A stretch of DNA of 64,000 nucleotides from Limnohabitans sp. G3-2 (GCF_002778275.1 NZ_NESG01000005.1:62001-126000), one strand, 5' to 3'. Positions 1 to 8,778 are shown, numbered from the stretch's first letter. Notes: generated by a model not told the origin, from the sequence alone. Program-made: numbers and translations.

Positions 1-311
1 TCGGTGAACAATTTCTTCATGGCCGCGTTGCGCACCTCGCCGGGCACGCCTTGGCGCATGAAACTTTGAAATTCAGAGGCGGGGGTCAGGTTCTCCACAT
101 CGGCCATGGTCGGCAGCGGCGGTTGAGGCGGTTGAGGCGCTGCCTCGGCCAAGTTGTCCTGCTGCGAAGCCGCGACCTGCGAGGCACCGGCAGGACCGGT
201 GGCCCCATGCCCGGGCGGTGCGACCGAGGGGGCGGCTGGGGCTGGGCTGGGCTCTGTCGTCTCCAGGCCTTGCTTGCGCCTTGACCAGCGGCTGAAAAAA
301 TTCTCACTCAT
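1..311 (-). CDS. DUF3306 domain protein (3' end outside window)
   Basis: Reading leftwards from the ATG at 311, the frame starts MSENFFSRWSRRK, the typical opening of DUF3306 proteins, followed by an Ala/Pro-rich stretch and a conserved block (LTPASEFQSFMRQGVPGE at about residues 76-93). It runs off the left edge, so the C-terminus is missing. Its ATG overlaps the TGA of the DUF3305 gene (ATGA), indicating translational coupling. DUF3305 and DUF3306 genes are commonly found beside formate dehydrogenase genes, as here. Their biochemical role is unknown; a part in maturation or electron transfer would only be a guess from context. Confidence 0.8.
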   Translation of the reverse strand, partial: MSENFFSRWSRRKQGLETTEPSPAPAAPSVAPPGHGATGPAGASQVAASQQDNLAEAAPQPPQPPLPTMADVENLTPASEFQSFMRQGVPGEVRNAAMKKLFT

Positions 312-892
312 GGCGCAGGCCTTGCGCCCTTGCGCTTGCTGTCGGTGCTGACCGACACAGGCTGCCCAAAGCGATCGGTCAAGCGCTGAAAACTCTGGGG
401 ACGCTGGCGTTTTTTCTCTTCGGGCACAAAGTGCTGCTCTGCAAAGGCCTTCATCCAGTCCACCACCTCTGCCGCAACCGGCATGGTTTCCACGGTTTCC
501 TGGGCATCGAGCCACCGGCCGGCATCGTGGTAGCTCAGGCTCACCGCTTGTGGGACAGCCACAGGCTCACCACCGTCTTCAGCATCGATCAAGCGCCACA
601 TCACAAAGTAACACGGCGTGGGTGAGGTGGCATTGAGCCAATAGCCTTCGGCGTCATCTTGAAAAAGGGCCACGGTCCAGCTGGGGTAAAGCCACAGGGT
701 TTCGTGCTCAGTTTGGCGCAAACAACGGGGCTGCGCACCGAAACCGGTTTCCTGGGGCACGACATCCGCGAGCACCCAGCGCCAGGTCTGCCAACGCGAC
801 ATGGGCCCTTGCACCGGCTCGCGGCGCATGAGCACCGCAACGTCAAATTGGGGTCGGGCAGTGGGAGGGGGCGGCGAAGTCATGCGCCGCAT
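308..892 (-). CDS. DUF3305 domain protein
   Basis: A 194-residue protein matching DUF3305 (FDVAVLMRREPVQGPMSRWQ near the N-terminus, then a Trp-rich conserved region). The chosen start at 892 overlaps the fdsA stop as TAATG, which suggests re-initiation by the same ribosomes; a second ATG at 883 (MTSPPPP) is possible. The stop overlaps the DUF3306 start. It is soluble with no signal peptide. Function is unknown; it is the sixth cistron of the apparent box-fds transcription unit. Confidence 0.8.
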   Translation of the reverse strand: MRRMTSPPPPTARPQFDVAVLMRREPVQGPMSRWQTWRWVLADVVPQETGFGAQPRCLRQTEHETLWLYPSWTVALFQDDAEGYWLNATSPTPCYFVMWRLIDAEDGGEPVAVPQAVSLSYHDAGRWLDAQETVETMPVAAEVVDWMKAFAEQHFVPEEKKRQRPQSFQRLTDRFGQPVSVSTDSKRKGARPAP

Positions 893-3678
893 TATGCGGT
901 GATCGCAGAGGCCACTCGCACGGCACAGTATTTGAATTCCGGGATCTTGCCAAAGGGATCGAGGGCGGCGTTGGTCAACACGTTGGCGGCCGCCTCGACA
1001 TAGGCAAAGGGCATGAACACCGTCCCCAAGGGGGTGCCGCTGTCTTGGCGCAAGACCAGCTCGACGTGGCCACGGCGCGAGACCACTTGGATGCGTTGAC
1101 CCGCCTGCAGGCCCAAGCGCGCCATGTCGGACGGGTGCATGGACGCGGTGGCCGCGGGCTCCAGCGCGTCGAGCACGGTGGCGCGGCGCGTCATGCTGCC
1201 GGTGTGCCAATGCTCCAATTGCCGCCCGGTGATGAGCACCATGGGGTACTCGGCATCGGGCTGCTCGTTGGCCGGGATCAGCCCCGCCGTGACCAAACGC
1301 ACACGGCCATCTTGGGTCGGGAATTGGTCGTGGAAAACGATGGGCTGGCCCGGGTCGTCGGCGCTCACACACGGGTAAGTGACCGAGCCCGCATTCAGGC
1401 GCGCCCAGTCGATGCCGCCAATGGCCGGGGCCATGGCCTGGCGCATTTCTTCGTACACCTGAGCGACACCGTCATGCTCGCCTGCATAGGACCAGTCGAG
1501 GCCCATGCGCTCGGCCATCTGCTGGATGATCCACAGATCGGGTTTCGCATCGCCCGGCGGCAAGACCGCTTGGCGGCCCATCTGAACCGTGCGGTCGGTG
1601 TTGCTGACGGTGCCGGTTTTTTCGGGCCAAGCGCTGGCGGGCAGCACCACATCGGCCAGCCAGGCGGTTTCGGTCAAAAAGATGTCTTGCACCACCAAGT
1701 GCTGAAGGCTGGCCAACGCGTGGCGGGCGTGGTGCAGGTCCGGGTCGCTCATGGCCGGGTTCTCGCCCATGACGTACATGCCGCGCACCTTGTGCGGGTC
1801 GCTGTCGGGTGCGAGCGCCTTGTGCATGATCTCGACCACGGTGTAACCGGGCTGGTCATCCAAGGGGGTGCCCCAGAATTTCTCAAACCAGTCGTGCGCA
1901 GACTTGTCGCTCACGCGCTGGTAGTTGGGGTACATCATCGGGATCAGGCCCGCGTCGCTCGCGCCCTGCACATTGTTCTGGCCGCGCAGCGGGTGCAAGC
2001 CCGTGCCGGGACGGCCGATTTGACCCGTGATGCTGGCCAGCGCGATCAGGCAGCGCACGTTGTCGGTGCCGTGCACATGCTGGCTCACGCCCATGCCCCA
2101 CAAAATCATGGCGGCTTGGGCGCCGGCATAGGCCCGCGCCACTTCGCGGATGCTGTCAGCGGGGATGCCGCAGATCGCGCTCATGGCCTCGGGCGTGTAG
2201 TCGCGCACATGGGCCTTGAGTTCGGCCACGTTGTCGGCACGTTCCCGCAAGAAGGTTTCGTCGCACAGGTTCTCGGTCACGATGACGTGCAGCATGGCGT
2301 TGAGCAGCGCCACATCGCTGTCGGCCTTGAACTGCAAAGTGCGCCAGGCGTGACGCCCGATGTCGGTGATGCGCGGGTCCATCAGCACGATGCGTGTGCC
2401 GCGCTGGGCGGCGTTCTTCATCCAGGTGGCGGCCACCGGGTGGTTGGCCGTGGGGTTGGAGCCGATGACGATGATGAGGTCGGCATGCGCCACATCGCGC
2501 ACCGGGTTGCTCACCGCACCCGAGCCCACACCTTCGAGCAAGGCCGCCACGCTGGAGGCGTGGCACAGGCGCGTGCAGTGGTCCACGTTGTTGCTGCCAA
2601 AACCGGTGCGCACCAGCTTCTGGAACAAATACGCTTCCTCGTTGCTGCCTTTGGCCGAGCCAAAACCGGCGAGCGATTTGGGGCCGTGTTGTTGACGCAG
2701 CGTGTTGAGCGGCAGGGTGGCCAGATCCAGTGCTTCTTCCCAAGTGGCTTCGCGGAAAACGTCGCGCCAGTCGCTGTGGCCCTCCAGCAGTGCGACGTCC
2801 TTGACCACGCCCGCCTTGCGGATCAGCGGCCGGGTGATGCGGTCCGGGCTGTGGATGTAGTCCATGCCAAAACGGCCCTTGACGCACAAGCGCCCTTGGT
2901 TGGCCGGGCCTTCGCGGCCTTGGACGCTGATGATCTTTTCGTCTTTGACCTGGTAAGTGACCAGACAACCGACACCGCAAAACGGGCAGACGGAATCGAT
3001 TTCGCGGTCCACCTTCTGCGGGCCCATGTGGCTCTTGGGCATGAGCGCGCCTGTGGGGCAGGCCTGCACGCATTCGCCACAGCCCACACACGAGCTGCCT
3101 CCCATCGGGTCGGCCAGGTCAAACACCACTTGGGTGTGTGCACCCCGAAAAGCCAGACCGATCACGTCGTTGACCTGCAGGTCGCGGCAAGCGCGTTCGC
3201 AGCGGTTGCATTGGATGCAGGCGTCCAGGTTCACCGCCATGGCCGGGTGCGACAGGTCGGCGGGCACGGCCTCACGCTTGATCGCAGCCAGCGCCGGGCG
3301 AACCTGCACCCCGAGGTGTTCGGCCCATTGGCTCAGCTCACCGTGCGGGGCCTCAGCCCTGTCGTCCAGCCACTTGTGGCCCTGCTCGGGCAGGTCGGCC
3401 AGCAGCATCTCGAGCACCATCTTCTGGCTTTTGAGCGCGCGTTCGCTGTGGGTCTGCACCTGCATGCCGGGCGTGGCGCTGCGGCAGCAACTGGGGGCCA
3501 AGGTGCGTTCACCGGCCACCTCCACCACACAGGCGCGGCAGTTGCCATCAGGCGCCAAGCCTTCCTTGTGGCACAGGTGCGGGATGGCAATGCCCAATTC
3601 TTGGGCGATGTTGAAAATGCTTTTCCCCGCCGGCGCTTCAACGCTTTGGCCATTGAGGGTGAATTGAACCGTGCTCAT
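892..3678 (-). CDS. fdsA: NAD-dependent formate dehydrogenase, molybdopterin alpha subunit
   Basis: Oxidises formate to CO2 at a bis-MGD molybdenum centre and passes electrons to the NADH module (next gene upstream). The 928 residues show an N-terminal plant-type [2Fe-2S] domain (C36, C47, C50, C64/65) and a His-Cys region. Two ferredoxin-like [4Fe-4S] motifs follow (C154/157/160/164 and C197/200/203/207). The molybdopterin domain starts with another cluster motif (C231, C234, C238, C265). In HCTRLCHASSV, C372 aligns with the Mo-binding Cys/Sec of the family, so this is a cysteine enzyme with no selenocysteine. The C-terminal molydopterin-binding domain (ITGRQLEHWHTGSMT) is present. Length and domain order match FdsA of Cupriavidus and Rhodobacter. 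It is cytoplasmic, with no Tat signal. Confidence 0.95.
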   Translation of the reverse strand: MSTVQFTLNGQSVEAPAGKSIFNIAQELGIAIPHLCHKEGLAPDGNCRACVVEVAGERTLAPSCCRSATPGMQVQTHSERALKSQKMVLEMLLADLPEQGHKWLDDRAEAPHGELSQWAEHLGVQVRPALAAIKREAVPADLSHPAMAVNLDACIQCNRCERACRDLQVNDVIGLAFRGAHTQVVFDLADPMGGSSCVGCGECVQACPTGALMPKSHMGPQKVDREIDSVCPFCGVGCLVTYQVKDEKIISVQGREGPANQGRLCVKGRFGMDYIHSPDRITRPLIRKAGVVKDVALLEGHSDWRDVFREATWEEALDLATLPLNTLRQQHGPKSLAGFGSAKGSNEEAYLFQKLVRTGFGSNNVDHCTRLCHASSVAALLEGVGSGAVSNPVRDVAHADLIIVIGSNPTANHPVAATWMKNAAQRGTRIVLMDPRITDIGRHAWRTLQFKADSDVALLNAMLHVIVTENLCDETFLRERADNVAELKAHVRDYTPEAMSAICGIPADSIREVARAYAGAQAAMILWGMGVSQHVHGTDNVRCLIALASITGQIGRPGTGLHPLRGQNNVQGASDAGLIPMMYPNYQRVSDKSAHDWFEKFWGTPLDDQPGYTVVEIMHKALAPDSDPHKVRGMYVMGENPAMSDPDLHHARHALASLQHLVVQDIFLTETAWLADVVLPASAWPEKTGTVSNTDRTVQMGRQAVLPPGDAKPDLWIIQQMAERMGLDWSYAGEHDGVAQVYEEMRQAMAPAIGGIDWARLNAGSVTYPCVSADDPGQPIVFHDQFPTQDGRVRLVTAGLIPANEQPDAEYPMVLITGRQLEHWHTGSMTRRATVLDALEPAATASMHPSDMARLGLQAGQRIQVVSRRGHVELVLRQDSGTPLGTVFMPFAYVEAAANVLTNAALDPFGKIPEFKYCAVRVASAITA

Positions 3679-3711
3679 GCCCTGCCCTTCCCTGTGCGCC
3701 CAAGTCCCTGT

Positions 3712-3828
3712 GAGAGGCTGCCCTTGCGGCCGAATGCTTCAGGCTTTTGTGGGAGGCCGCCCCTGCGGCCGAATGCTTCAGGCTTTTGTGGGAGGCCGCC
3801 CCTGCGGCCGAATGTTTCAGGGGCTTGT
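3712..3828. repeat. Three tandem copies of a 39-bp GC-rich hairpin repeat
   Basis: Units start at 3712, 3751 and 3790. Each contains a GGCCGC-CCCT-GCGGCC hairpin (degenerate in copy 1) followed by GAATGCTTCAGG. Copies 2 and 3 are identical over about 26 bases; copy 1 differs at three positions in that part. The array fills most of the 172-bp gap between fdsGB and fdsA and has no T-run, so it is not a standard terminator. It looks like a REP-type intergenic repeat that expanded in tandem. Confidence 0.85.
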
Positions 3829-3850
3829 GCCCACAGGCCATCGGGCTTCA

Positions 3851-5572
3851 TCATGCGGCACCTACTTCGTGCGGGAAGTAGTCCAGCACACACCGAATGG
3901 GGTTCGGTGCGGCCTGACCCAAGCCGCAAATCGACGCATCGCCCATGACCTGCGCCAAGTCTTTGAGCGTATCGGCATCCCACACCCGGGCGGTCATCAG
4001 TTGCGCCGCTTTGTCGGTGCCCACGCGGCAAGGCGTGCACTGGCCGCAGCTCTCGTGCGCAAAAAAGCGCATCACATTCAGGGCGGCTTCGCGGGCGCTG
4101 TCGTGTTGGCTCAGCACCATCACGGCGGCCGAGCCGATGAAGCAGCCATGTGGCTGCAGGGTGTCAAAGTCCAGCGGCACATCGGCCAAGCGGGCCGGCA
4201 AGATGCCGCCGCTGGCACCGCCGGGCAAATAGGCGTAGAGCGTGTGTCCCTCGGCCATGCCGCCGCAGTATTCATCCACCAGTTCGCGCAGGGTGATGCC
4301 TGCGGGTGCAAGCTTGACGCCCGGGTGCTTCACGCGCCCGCTCACGCTGAAGCGGCGCAGGCCCTGGCGGCCGTGGCGGCCCTGCGATGCGAAGCTGTCT
4401 GCGCCCTGTTCCAGCAGTTCGCGGATCCAGTACAGGGTCTCAAAGTTGTGTTCCAGCGTGGGGCGGCCAAACAGACCGACTTCGGCGATGTAGGGCGGGC
4501 GCAGGCGGGGTTCGCCGCGCTTGCCCTCGATGCTCTCGATCATGGCCGACTCTTCGCCGCAGATGTAGGCGCCTGCACCGCGGCGCAGTTCGATGCGCGG
4601 CAAGGCACAGGGCGGATTCGCCTGCAGATCGGCCAGCGCCTGCGTGAGCAGCACACGCGCTTCGTGGTATTCGTCACGCAGGTAGATGTAGACCGCCTCG
4701 CAGCCCACCACGCTGGCCGCGATCAGCACGCCCTCCAGAAAGCGGTGAGGGTCGGCTTCCAGACCCGTGCGGTCTTTGAAGGTGCCGGGCTCGCCCTCGT
4801 CGATGTTCACCGCCATCAGGCGCGGGGCTGGCTGCTGGCGCACGATGCGCCATTTGCGCCCCGCAGGGAACCCCGCACCGCCCAAGCCGCGCAAGCCCGA
4901 GGACTCCAAGACCTGGATCACCGATTCGGCCTCGCGCTCGCCCGCGGCCACTTGCTGGGCCAGGCGGTAGCCCCCGGCTTGCACATAAGCGTCTAGGCCG
5001 ATGGCGTCGGGCAAGGCATTGGGCGCCGTCTCATGCTGGGCCACACGCCGCGACACTGTTTCAGGCGTCGCATGCGCCACGGCCTGCTGTCCGACCTGCG
5101 CGGCCGGGGCCTGCTCGCAGCGGCCCAGACAGGGCACGGGCACGACTTTCACACCCGATCCCTGGCTCTGCACATCGTTTTGCAACTGGCGCAGCAAGCT
5201 GTCACTGCCCGCCAGGCTGCAGCTCAGGCTGTCGCAGACCCGCACGGTGATGCGCGGGGCCGTGGCGTCGTCTTTCAGGATCTCGAAGTGGTGGTAGAAC
5301 GAAGCGACCTCGAAGACTTCCACCACGGACAGGCGCATCTCGGCCGCCAGCGCCACGATGTGGCGCTCAAAAAGACCATGAAAATGGTCATTCAGCACAT
5401 GCAGGTGCTCGATCAGCAGGTCACGGCGGTGCCCCTCTGGGGGCGGCGCACCGATCAGCGCCTGCACCTGGGCGCGGGCTTCATCGCTGGCCTGTCGGCC
5501 TTTGAGCTGCGAACGCGGCTGGCGCAGTTGCTGGCGAAGCTGGTCCAGACCGATGTGGGTGGCGTTCGCCAT
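3851..5572 (-). CDS. fdsB: Formate dehydrogenase NADH-module subunit, fused FdsG-FdsB
   Basis: Transfers electrons from FdsA to NAD+ through FMN and Fe-S clusters. The 573 residues combine two proteins that are separate in the classical fds operon. Residues about 20-170 are a NuoE/FdsG-like thioredoxin-fold [2Fe-2S] domain (VRVCDSLSCSL, then VPCLGRCEQAP). Residues about 200-573 are NuoF/FdsB-like, with an FMN/NAD site (GLGGAGFPAGRKW, ICGEESAMIESIEGKRGEPR) and a C-terminal [4Fe-4S] motif (ESCGQCTPCRVGTDK and a later Cys). The ATG lies only 6 bp after the boxA stop, so the two genes are almost certainly cotranscribed. The fusion boundary near residue 170 shows no stop or frameshift. Confidence 0.9.
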   Translation of the reverse strand: MANATHIGLDQLRQQLRQPRSQLKGRQASDEARAQVQALIGAPPPEGHRRDLLIEHLHVLNDHFHGLFERHIVALAAEMRLSVVEVFEVASFYHHFEILKDDATAPRITVRVCDSLSCSLAGSDSLLRQLQNDVQSQGSGVKVVPVPCLGRCEQAPAAQVGQQAVAHATPETVSRRVAQHETAPNALPDAIGLDAYVQAGGYRLAQQVAAGEREAESVIQVLESSGLRGLGGAGFPAGRKWRIVRQQPAPRLMAVNIDEGEPGTFKDRTGLEADPHRFLEGVLIAASVVGCEAVYIYLRDEYHEARVLLTQALADLQANPPCALPRIELRRGAGAYICGEESAMIESIEGKRGEPRLRPPYIAEVGLFGRPTLEHNFETLYWIRELLEQGADSFASQGRHGRQGLRRFSVSGRVKHPGVKLAPAGITLRELVDEYCGGMAEGHTLYAYLPGGASGGILPARLADVPLDFDTLQPHGCFIGSAAVMVLSQHDSAREAALNVMRFFAHESCGQCTPCRVGTDKAAQLMTARVWDADTLKDLAQVMGDASICGLGQAAPNPIRCVLDYFPHEVGAA

Positions 5573-5578
5573 GCTGGC

Positions 5579-6892
5579 TCAGTAAGTCTCGAGGTGCAAA
5601 CGGCCTTCTTTCTTGAGCGTGCCACCGATGGCGTCCCAGTCCAGACCGGCGTTTTGCGCAATGTCGCGCAGCGCCATGACCACGCCCTCTTCCATGCTCT
5701 TCAAACCGCACACATAGAAACAGGTGTGGGGGTCTTTGAGCTGCAGTGCGATGTCGGCAGCGCGGTCACGCAGGGCATCCTGCACATAGCGCTTGGACTT
5801 GCCCACTTCACGCGAGAAGGCGAACTCGATGTCGATGAAGTCTTTGGGCAAGTTGTTGAGGGGCCCAAAGTAAGGCAACTCGGCGGGGGTGCGGGCACCG
5901 AAGAACAGCATGAGTTTGCCGCCCTCGAACTTGCCACTGGCGCGCAGGCGGCGACGCCATTCGGTCATGGCGCGCATGGGGGCAGAGCCTGTGCCGGTGC
6001 AGATCATGACGATGTTGCTCTTGGGGTGGTTGGGCATGAGGAAACTCGCGCCGAACGGTCCGATCACTTGCACCTTGTCGCCCACCTTCAGGTCGCACAT
6101 GAAGTTGGAGGCCACACCGCGAACGGGTTTGCCGTCGTGGTCCTCCAGCACGCGCTTGATGGTCAGCGACAGGTTGTTGTGGCCCGGACGCTCGCCGTTG
6201 CGCGGGCTGGCGATCGAATATTGGCGCGCATGGTGCGGCTTGCCGTGGGCATCCAGCCCTGGCGGGATGATGCCAATCGACTGGCCTTCGAGCACAGGAA
6301 AAGGCAACTGGCCAAAGTCCAAGACGATGTGGTGGGTGTCGTAGTCCTGGTGCCCAGCGAGTTGGCCCACTTCGGTCACGCGCAGGTTGCCGGTGACGGT
6401 GGCGGTGATGGTTTTGTCTTGCGCCTTGGGGCCATACAGGTTGGTGTAGGCATGGGCCGCCGACCAGGGTGGGATGGTCGCGCCGAACAGCGCCGAGTTG
6501 AAGCCTGAAGCGGCGGCGGTGCTGACGGCCGAAGCCGAAGAAGCTGCCGCCGCTTGCACAGCGGTTTGTGCTTCTTCTTGCGCGGCATCCACCACACCAC
6601 CCGCGGCAGCCAGTTCTTGCGCACTCAGTTCTGCGGGCAAGTCGAACCACTTGAGTTGTTCTTCGATGCTGTAGGCCTGGGCTTTGGGCACCATGCGCCA
6701 ATTGTCAATCGAGCCGGTAGGGCATGGCGAGATGCAGTCCATGCAACCGTTGCAGACATCGGCCTTGACCACGTAATTGAGCGAGTCGTGGGTGATCGCG
6801 CCCACCGGGCAAATGGCTTCGCAGGTGTTGCAGCGGATGCAGATTTCCGGGTCAATCAGGTGTTGCTTGATCAGCGTCGCTTCGGTGCTCAT
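5579..6892 (-). CDS. boxA: Benzoyl-CoA 2,3-epoxidase reductase component
   Basis: BoxA takes electrons from NADPH and feeds the diiron epoxidase BoxB. The 437-residue protein has two N-terminal [4Fe-4S] motifs ([16 protein letters not shown] and [16 protein letters not shown]), an Ala-rich linker around residues 105-145, and a ferredoxin-NADP reductase-like C-terminal half. That half has an FAD motif ([12 protein letters not shown]), a nucleotide-binding segment ([14 protein letters not shown]) and a C-terminal aromatic residue (HLETY). The ATG at 6892 is preferred because MSTEATL begins the conserved part. It is followed after 6 bp by fdsGB and separated from boxB by a 458-bp gap holding three hairpins. 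Confidence 0.95.
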   Translation of the reverse strand: MSTEATLIKQHLIDPEICIRCNTCEAICPVGAITHDSLNYVVKADVCNGCMDCISPCPTGSIDNWRMVPKAQAYSIEEQLKWFDLPAELSAQELAAAGGVVDAAQEEAQTAVQAAAASSASAVSTAAASGFNSALFGATIPPWSAAHAYTNLYGPKAQDKTITATVTGNLRVTEVGQLAGHQDYDTHHIVLDFGQLPFPVLEGQSIGIIPPGLDAHGKPHHARQYSIASPRNGERPGHNNLSLTIKRVLEDHDGKPVRGVASNFMCDLKVGDKVQVIGPFGASFLMPNHPKSNIVMICTGTGSAPMRAMTEWRRRLRASGKFEGGKLMLFFGARTPAELPYFGPLNNLPKDFIDIEFAFSREVGKSKRYVQDALRDRAADIALQLKDPHTCFYVCGLKSMEEGVVMALRDIAQNAGLDWDAIGGTLKKEGRLHLETY

Positions 6893-6945
6893 GTCTTGAC
6901 TCTCTTGTATTTGGCGTTTTATGTCTGTGGTCTGCGAGGTCCGCA

Positions 6946-7017
6946 ACGGTATGGCTTGGGGCCGGGCGCCTCATGCTGGGGTAGCCCAAATCGGCGCCCG
7001 GCCCCAAGCCATACCGT
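6946..7017. repeat. Long hairpin H1 (25-bp perfect arms, 22-nt loop)
   Basis: Arms 6946-6970 and 6993-7017 are perfectly complementary over 25 bp. The loop, read on the - strand, is GATTTGGGCTACCCCAGCAT plus GA, almost the same as the loop of H3 read on the + strand. H1 is therefore an inverted member of the same family. Its stem sequence differs from H2 and H3 (it starts ACGGTATGGCTTGGGG). There is no T-run on either side. Confidence 0.95.
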
Positions 7018-7078
7018 CGCTCAGTGCCTGCATGAACGTGTCAAGTCTACTGGCAGCCTTGGCATGCAGCTCACCCAT

Positions 7079-7156
7079 GTCATTGAAAGGGCAAGGGGCG
7101 GGTGACGATTTTCGGTACCCCGTCATGAGGAACCCGCCCCTTGCCCTTTCAATGAC
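7079..7156. repeat. Long hairpin H2 (25-bp perfect arms, 28-nt loop)
   Basis: Arms 7079-7103 and 7132-7156 are perfectly complementary over 25 bp. The loop-proximal stem GGGGCGGGT/ACCCGCCCC is shared with H3, while the outer stem (GTCATTGAAAGGGCAA) is not. The loop 7104-7131 begins GACGATTT, contains GGTACCCC and ends CATGAGGA, like the loop of H3. Confidence 0.95.
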
Positions 7157-7230
7157 CGCCTCCACTCAAGGCAGAACATAGAAACGACCAGCCACACACC
7201 CACCCACAGACGCTCAACAAACACCATGCC

Positions 7231-7302
7231 GTTGACAGGGGAAGGGGCGGGTGACGATTTGGGGTACCCCAGCATGAGGAACCCGCCCCTTCCTCTGTCA
7301 AC
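7231..7302. repeat. Long hairpin H3 (22-bp arms, one mismatch, 28-nt loop)
   Basis: Arms 7231-7252 and 7281-7302 pair over 22 bp with a single mismatch that would be G-U in RNA. The loop 7253-7280 begins GACGATTT, includes the palindrome GGGGTACCCC and ends AGCATGAGGA. It lies 48 bp downstream of the boxB stop on the - strand. H1, H2 and H3 together occupy about half of the boxB-boxA gap; the remaining bases show no gene. Confidence 0.95.
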
Positions 7303-7350
7303 TGCTGCCCCCACAACGAAGCAGAGGCAGCAGTCAAATCAGAAACTCAA

Positions 7351-8778
7351 TCAGTTGAAGCGGACGTAATCAAAGTCCACAGGCTGACGGTTGATGCCCA
7401 TGACGGGTGGCGCGATCCAGTTGGCGAACTTGCCTGGCTCGACGACACGGCCCATCAGGCTGGCCACATAGGCGCGGTCTTCGTTGGTCGGCAGCCACTC
7501 GCCCACTTTGGCCATCCACTCGGCGTCGGTCACCACACGGCCTTCGGGCGTGATCTTGGAGCCGGACAAAGAACCGATGTTGCGGTGGAACGCCTTGTGA
7601 GGGGCGGTCAAGGTGAAAGGAATGCCGGCCTTGGCGATCACACGGTTCCAACGGTCGATACCGCCTTTGGAGTCGGTGATGTAGTCGTCGCGCAGCACTT
7701 CGTTCAAAGCGTTGAGCATCGGCACTTCTTTTTCGACCAGCTTGCCGTCTTCGACCGACAAGATCTTGTAGCTGTTGCCTTTCAAGACGTGGTCGTCGGT
7801 GCGCTTGCCTTCTTCGTAACGGCCTTTGAGGCCGGAGCTGTAGAAGGTGGCGGCGTTGGACGACTCATCGGCACCGAACAGGTCGATGGTCACCGAGAAG
7901 TGGAAATTGATGTAGCGCTGGATGGTCGGCAAATCGATCACGCCGGCTGCGCGCAGCTTGCCCACGTCGTCGGTTTTGAGCTGGTTCATCACGTCCACCG
8001 TGCGCTGGATGGTGCGGCTCACGCCCGACTCGCCCACGAACATGTGGTGCGCTTCTTCGGTCAGCATGAACTTGGTGGTGCGGGCCAGTGGGTCAAAAGC
8101 CGACTCGGCCAAGGCGCACAGCTGGAACTTGCCATCACGGTCGGTGAAGTAAGTGAACATGAAGAAGCTCAACCAGTCCGGTGTCTTCTCGTTGAAGGCC
8201 TGCAAGATGCGGGGGTTGTCTTCGTTGCCGCTGTTGCGCTGCAGCAGGGCGTCGGCTTCTTCACGGCCGTCTTTGCCGAAGTATTTGTGCAGCAAATACA
8301 CCATGGCCCACAGGTGGCGGCCTTCTTCGACGTTGATTTGGAACAGGTTGCGCAGGTCGTACATGCTGGGCGCGGTCAGGCCCAGGTGACGCTGCTGCTC
8401 CACCGATGCGGGTTCGGTGTCGCCTTGCGTCACGATGATGCGGCGCAGGTTGGCGCGGTGCTCGCCAGGCACGTCTTGCCAGGCTTTTTCGCCGATGTGG
8501 TCACCGAAATGGATCTTGCGGTCTTGCTCACCAGGGTTCATGAAAACACCCCAGCGGTAGTCGCGCATCTTGACGTGGCCGAACTGGGCCCAGCCTTGGG
8601 GGTCCACGCTCACGGCGGTGCGCAGGTACACGTCCATGTCGGTCGAGCCCTCGGGGCCCATGTCGTCCCACCAGTTGATGAAGTTGGGCTGCCACTGCTC
8701 CAAGGCGCGTTGCAGGGTGCGGTCTTCCGACAGGTTGACGTTGTTGGGGATTTTTTCGCTGTAGTTGATACCGGACAT
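7351..8778 (-). CDS. boxB: Benzoyl-CoA 2,3-epoxidase, diiron oxygenase component
   Basis: BoxB epoxidises the ring of benzoyl-CoA using O2 and electrons from BoxA. The 475-residue protein starts MSGINYSEKIPNNVNL, typical of BoxB. It has two E-x2-H diiron-type motifs: E152-x2-H155 in NVEEGRHLWAM and E241/E242 with H244/H245 in LTEEAHHMF. Length equals that of characterised BoxB proteins. It lies 92 bp downstream of boxC on the - strand. It is cytoplasmic with no membrane segment. Confidence 0.96.
   Translation of the reverse strand: MSGINYSEKIPNNVNLSEDRTLQRALEQWQPNFINWWDDMGPEGSTDMDVYLRTAVSVDPQGWAQFGHVKMRDYRWGVFMNPGEQDRKIHFGDHIGEKAWQDVPGEHRANLRRIIVTQGDTEPASVEQQRHLGLTAPSMYDLRNLFQINVEEGRHLWAMVYLLHKYFGKDGREEADALLQRNSGNEDNPRILQAFNEKTPDWLSFFMFTYFTDRDGKFQLCALAESAFDPLARTTKFMLTEEAHHMFVGESGVSRTIQRTVDVMNQLKTDDVGKLRAAGVIDLPTIQRYINFHFSVTIDLFGADESSNAATFYSSGLKGRYEEGKRTDDHVLKGNSYKILSVEDGKLVEKEVPMLNALNEVLRDDYITDSKGGIDRWNRVIAKAGIPFTLTAPHKAFHRNIGSLSGSKITPEGRVVTDAEWMAKVGEWLPTNEDRAYVASLMGRVVEPGKFANWIAPPVMGINRQPVDFDYVRFN

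Noticed and set aside
3712-3828. 39-bp array as a CRISPR
   Set aside because: Units abut directly with no spacers, and no cas genes are present.
1045-3948. Long open frame antisense to fdsA
   Set aside because: Its composition (His/Val/Gly-rich, no domain) is that of a GC-rich shadow frame. The same applies to frames opposite metG and the large oxidoreductase gene.
6946-7302. Hairpins as integron attC sites
   Set aside because: Arms are perfectly paired without extrahelical bases, and the ends do not fit RYYYAAC/GTTRRRY; no integrase gene is near.
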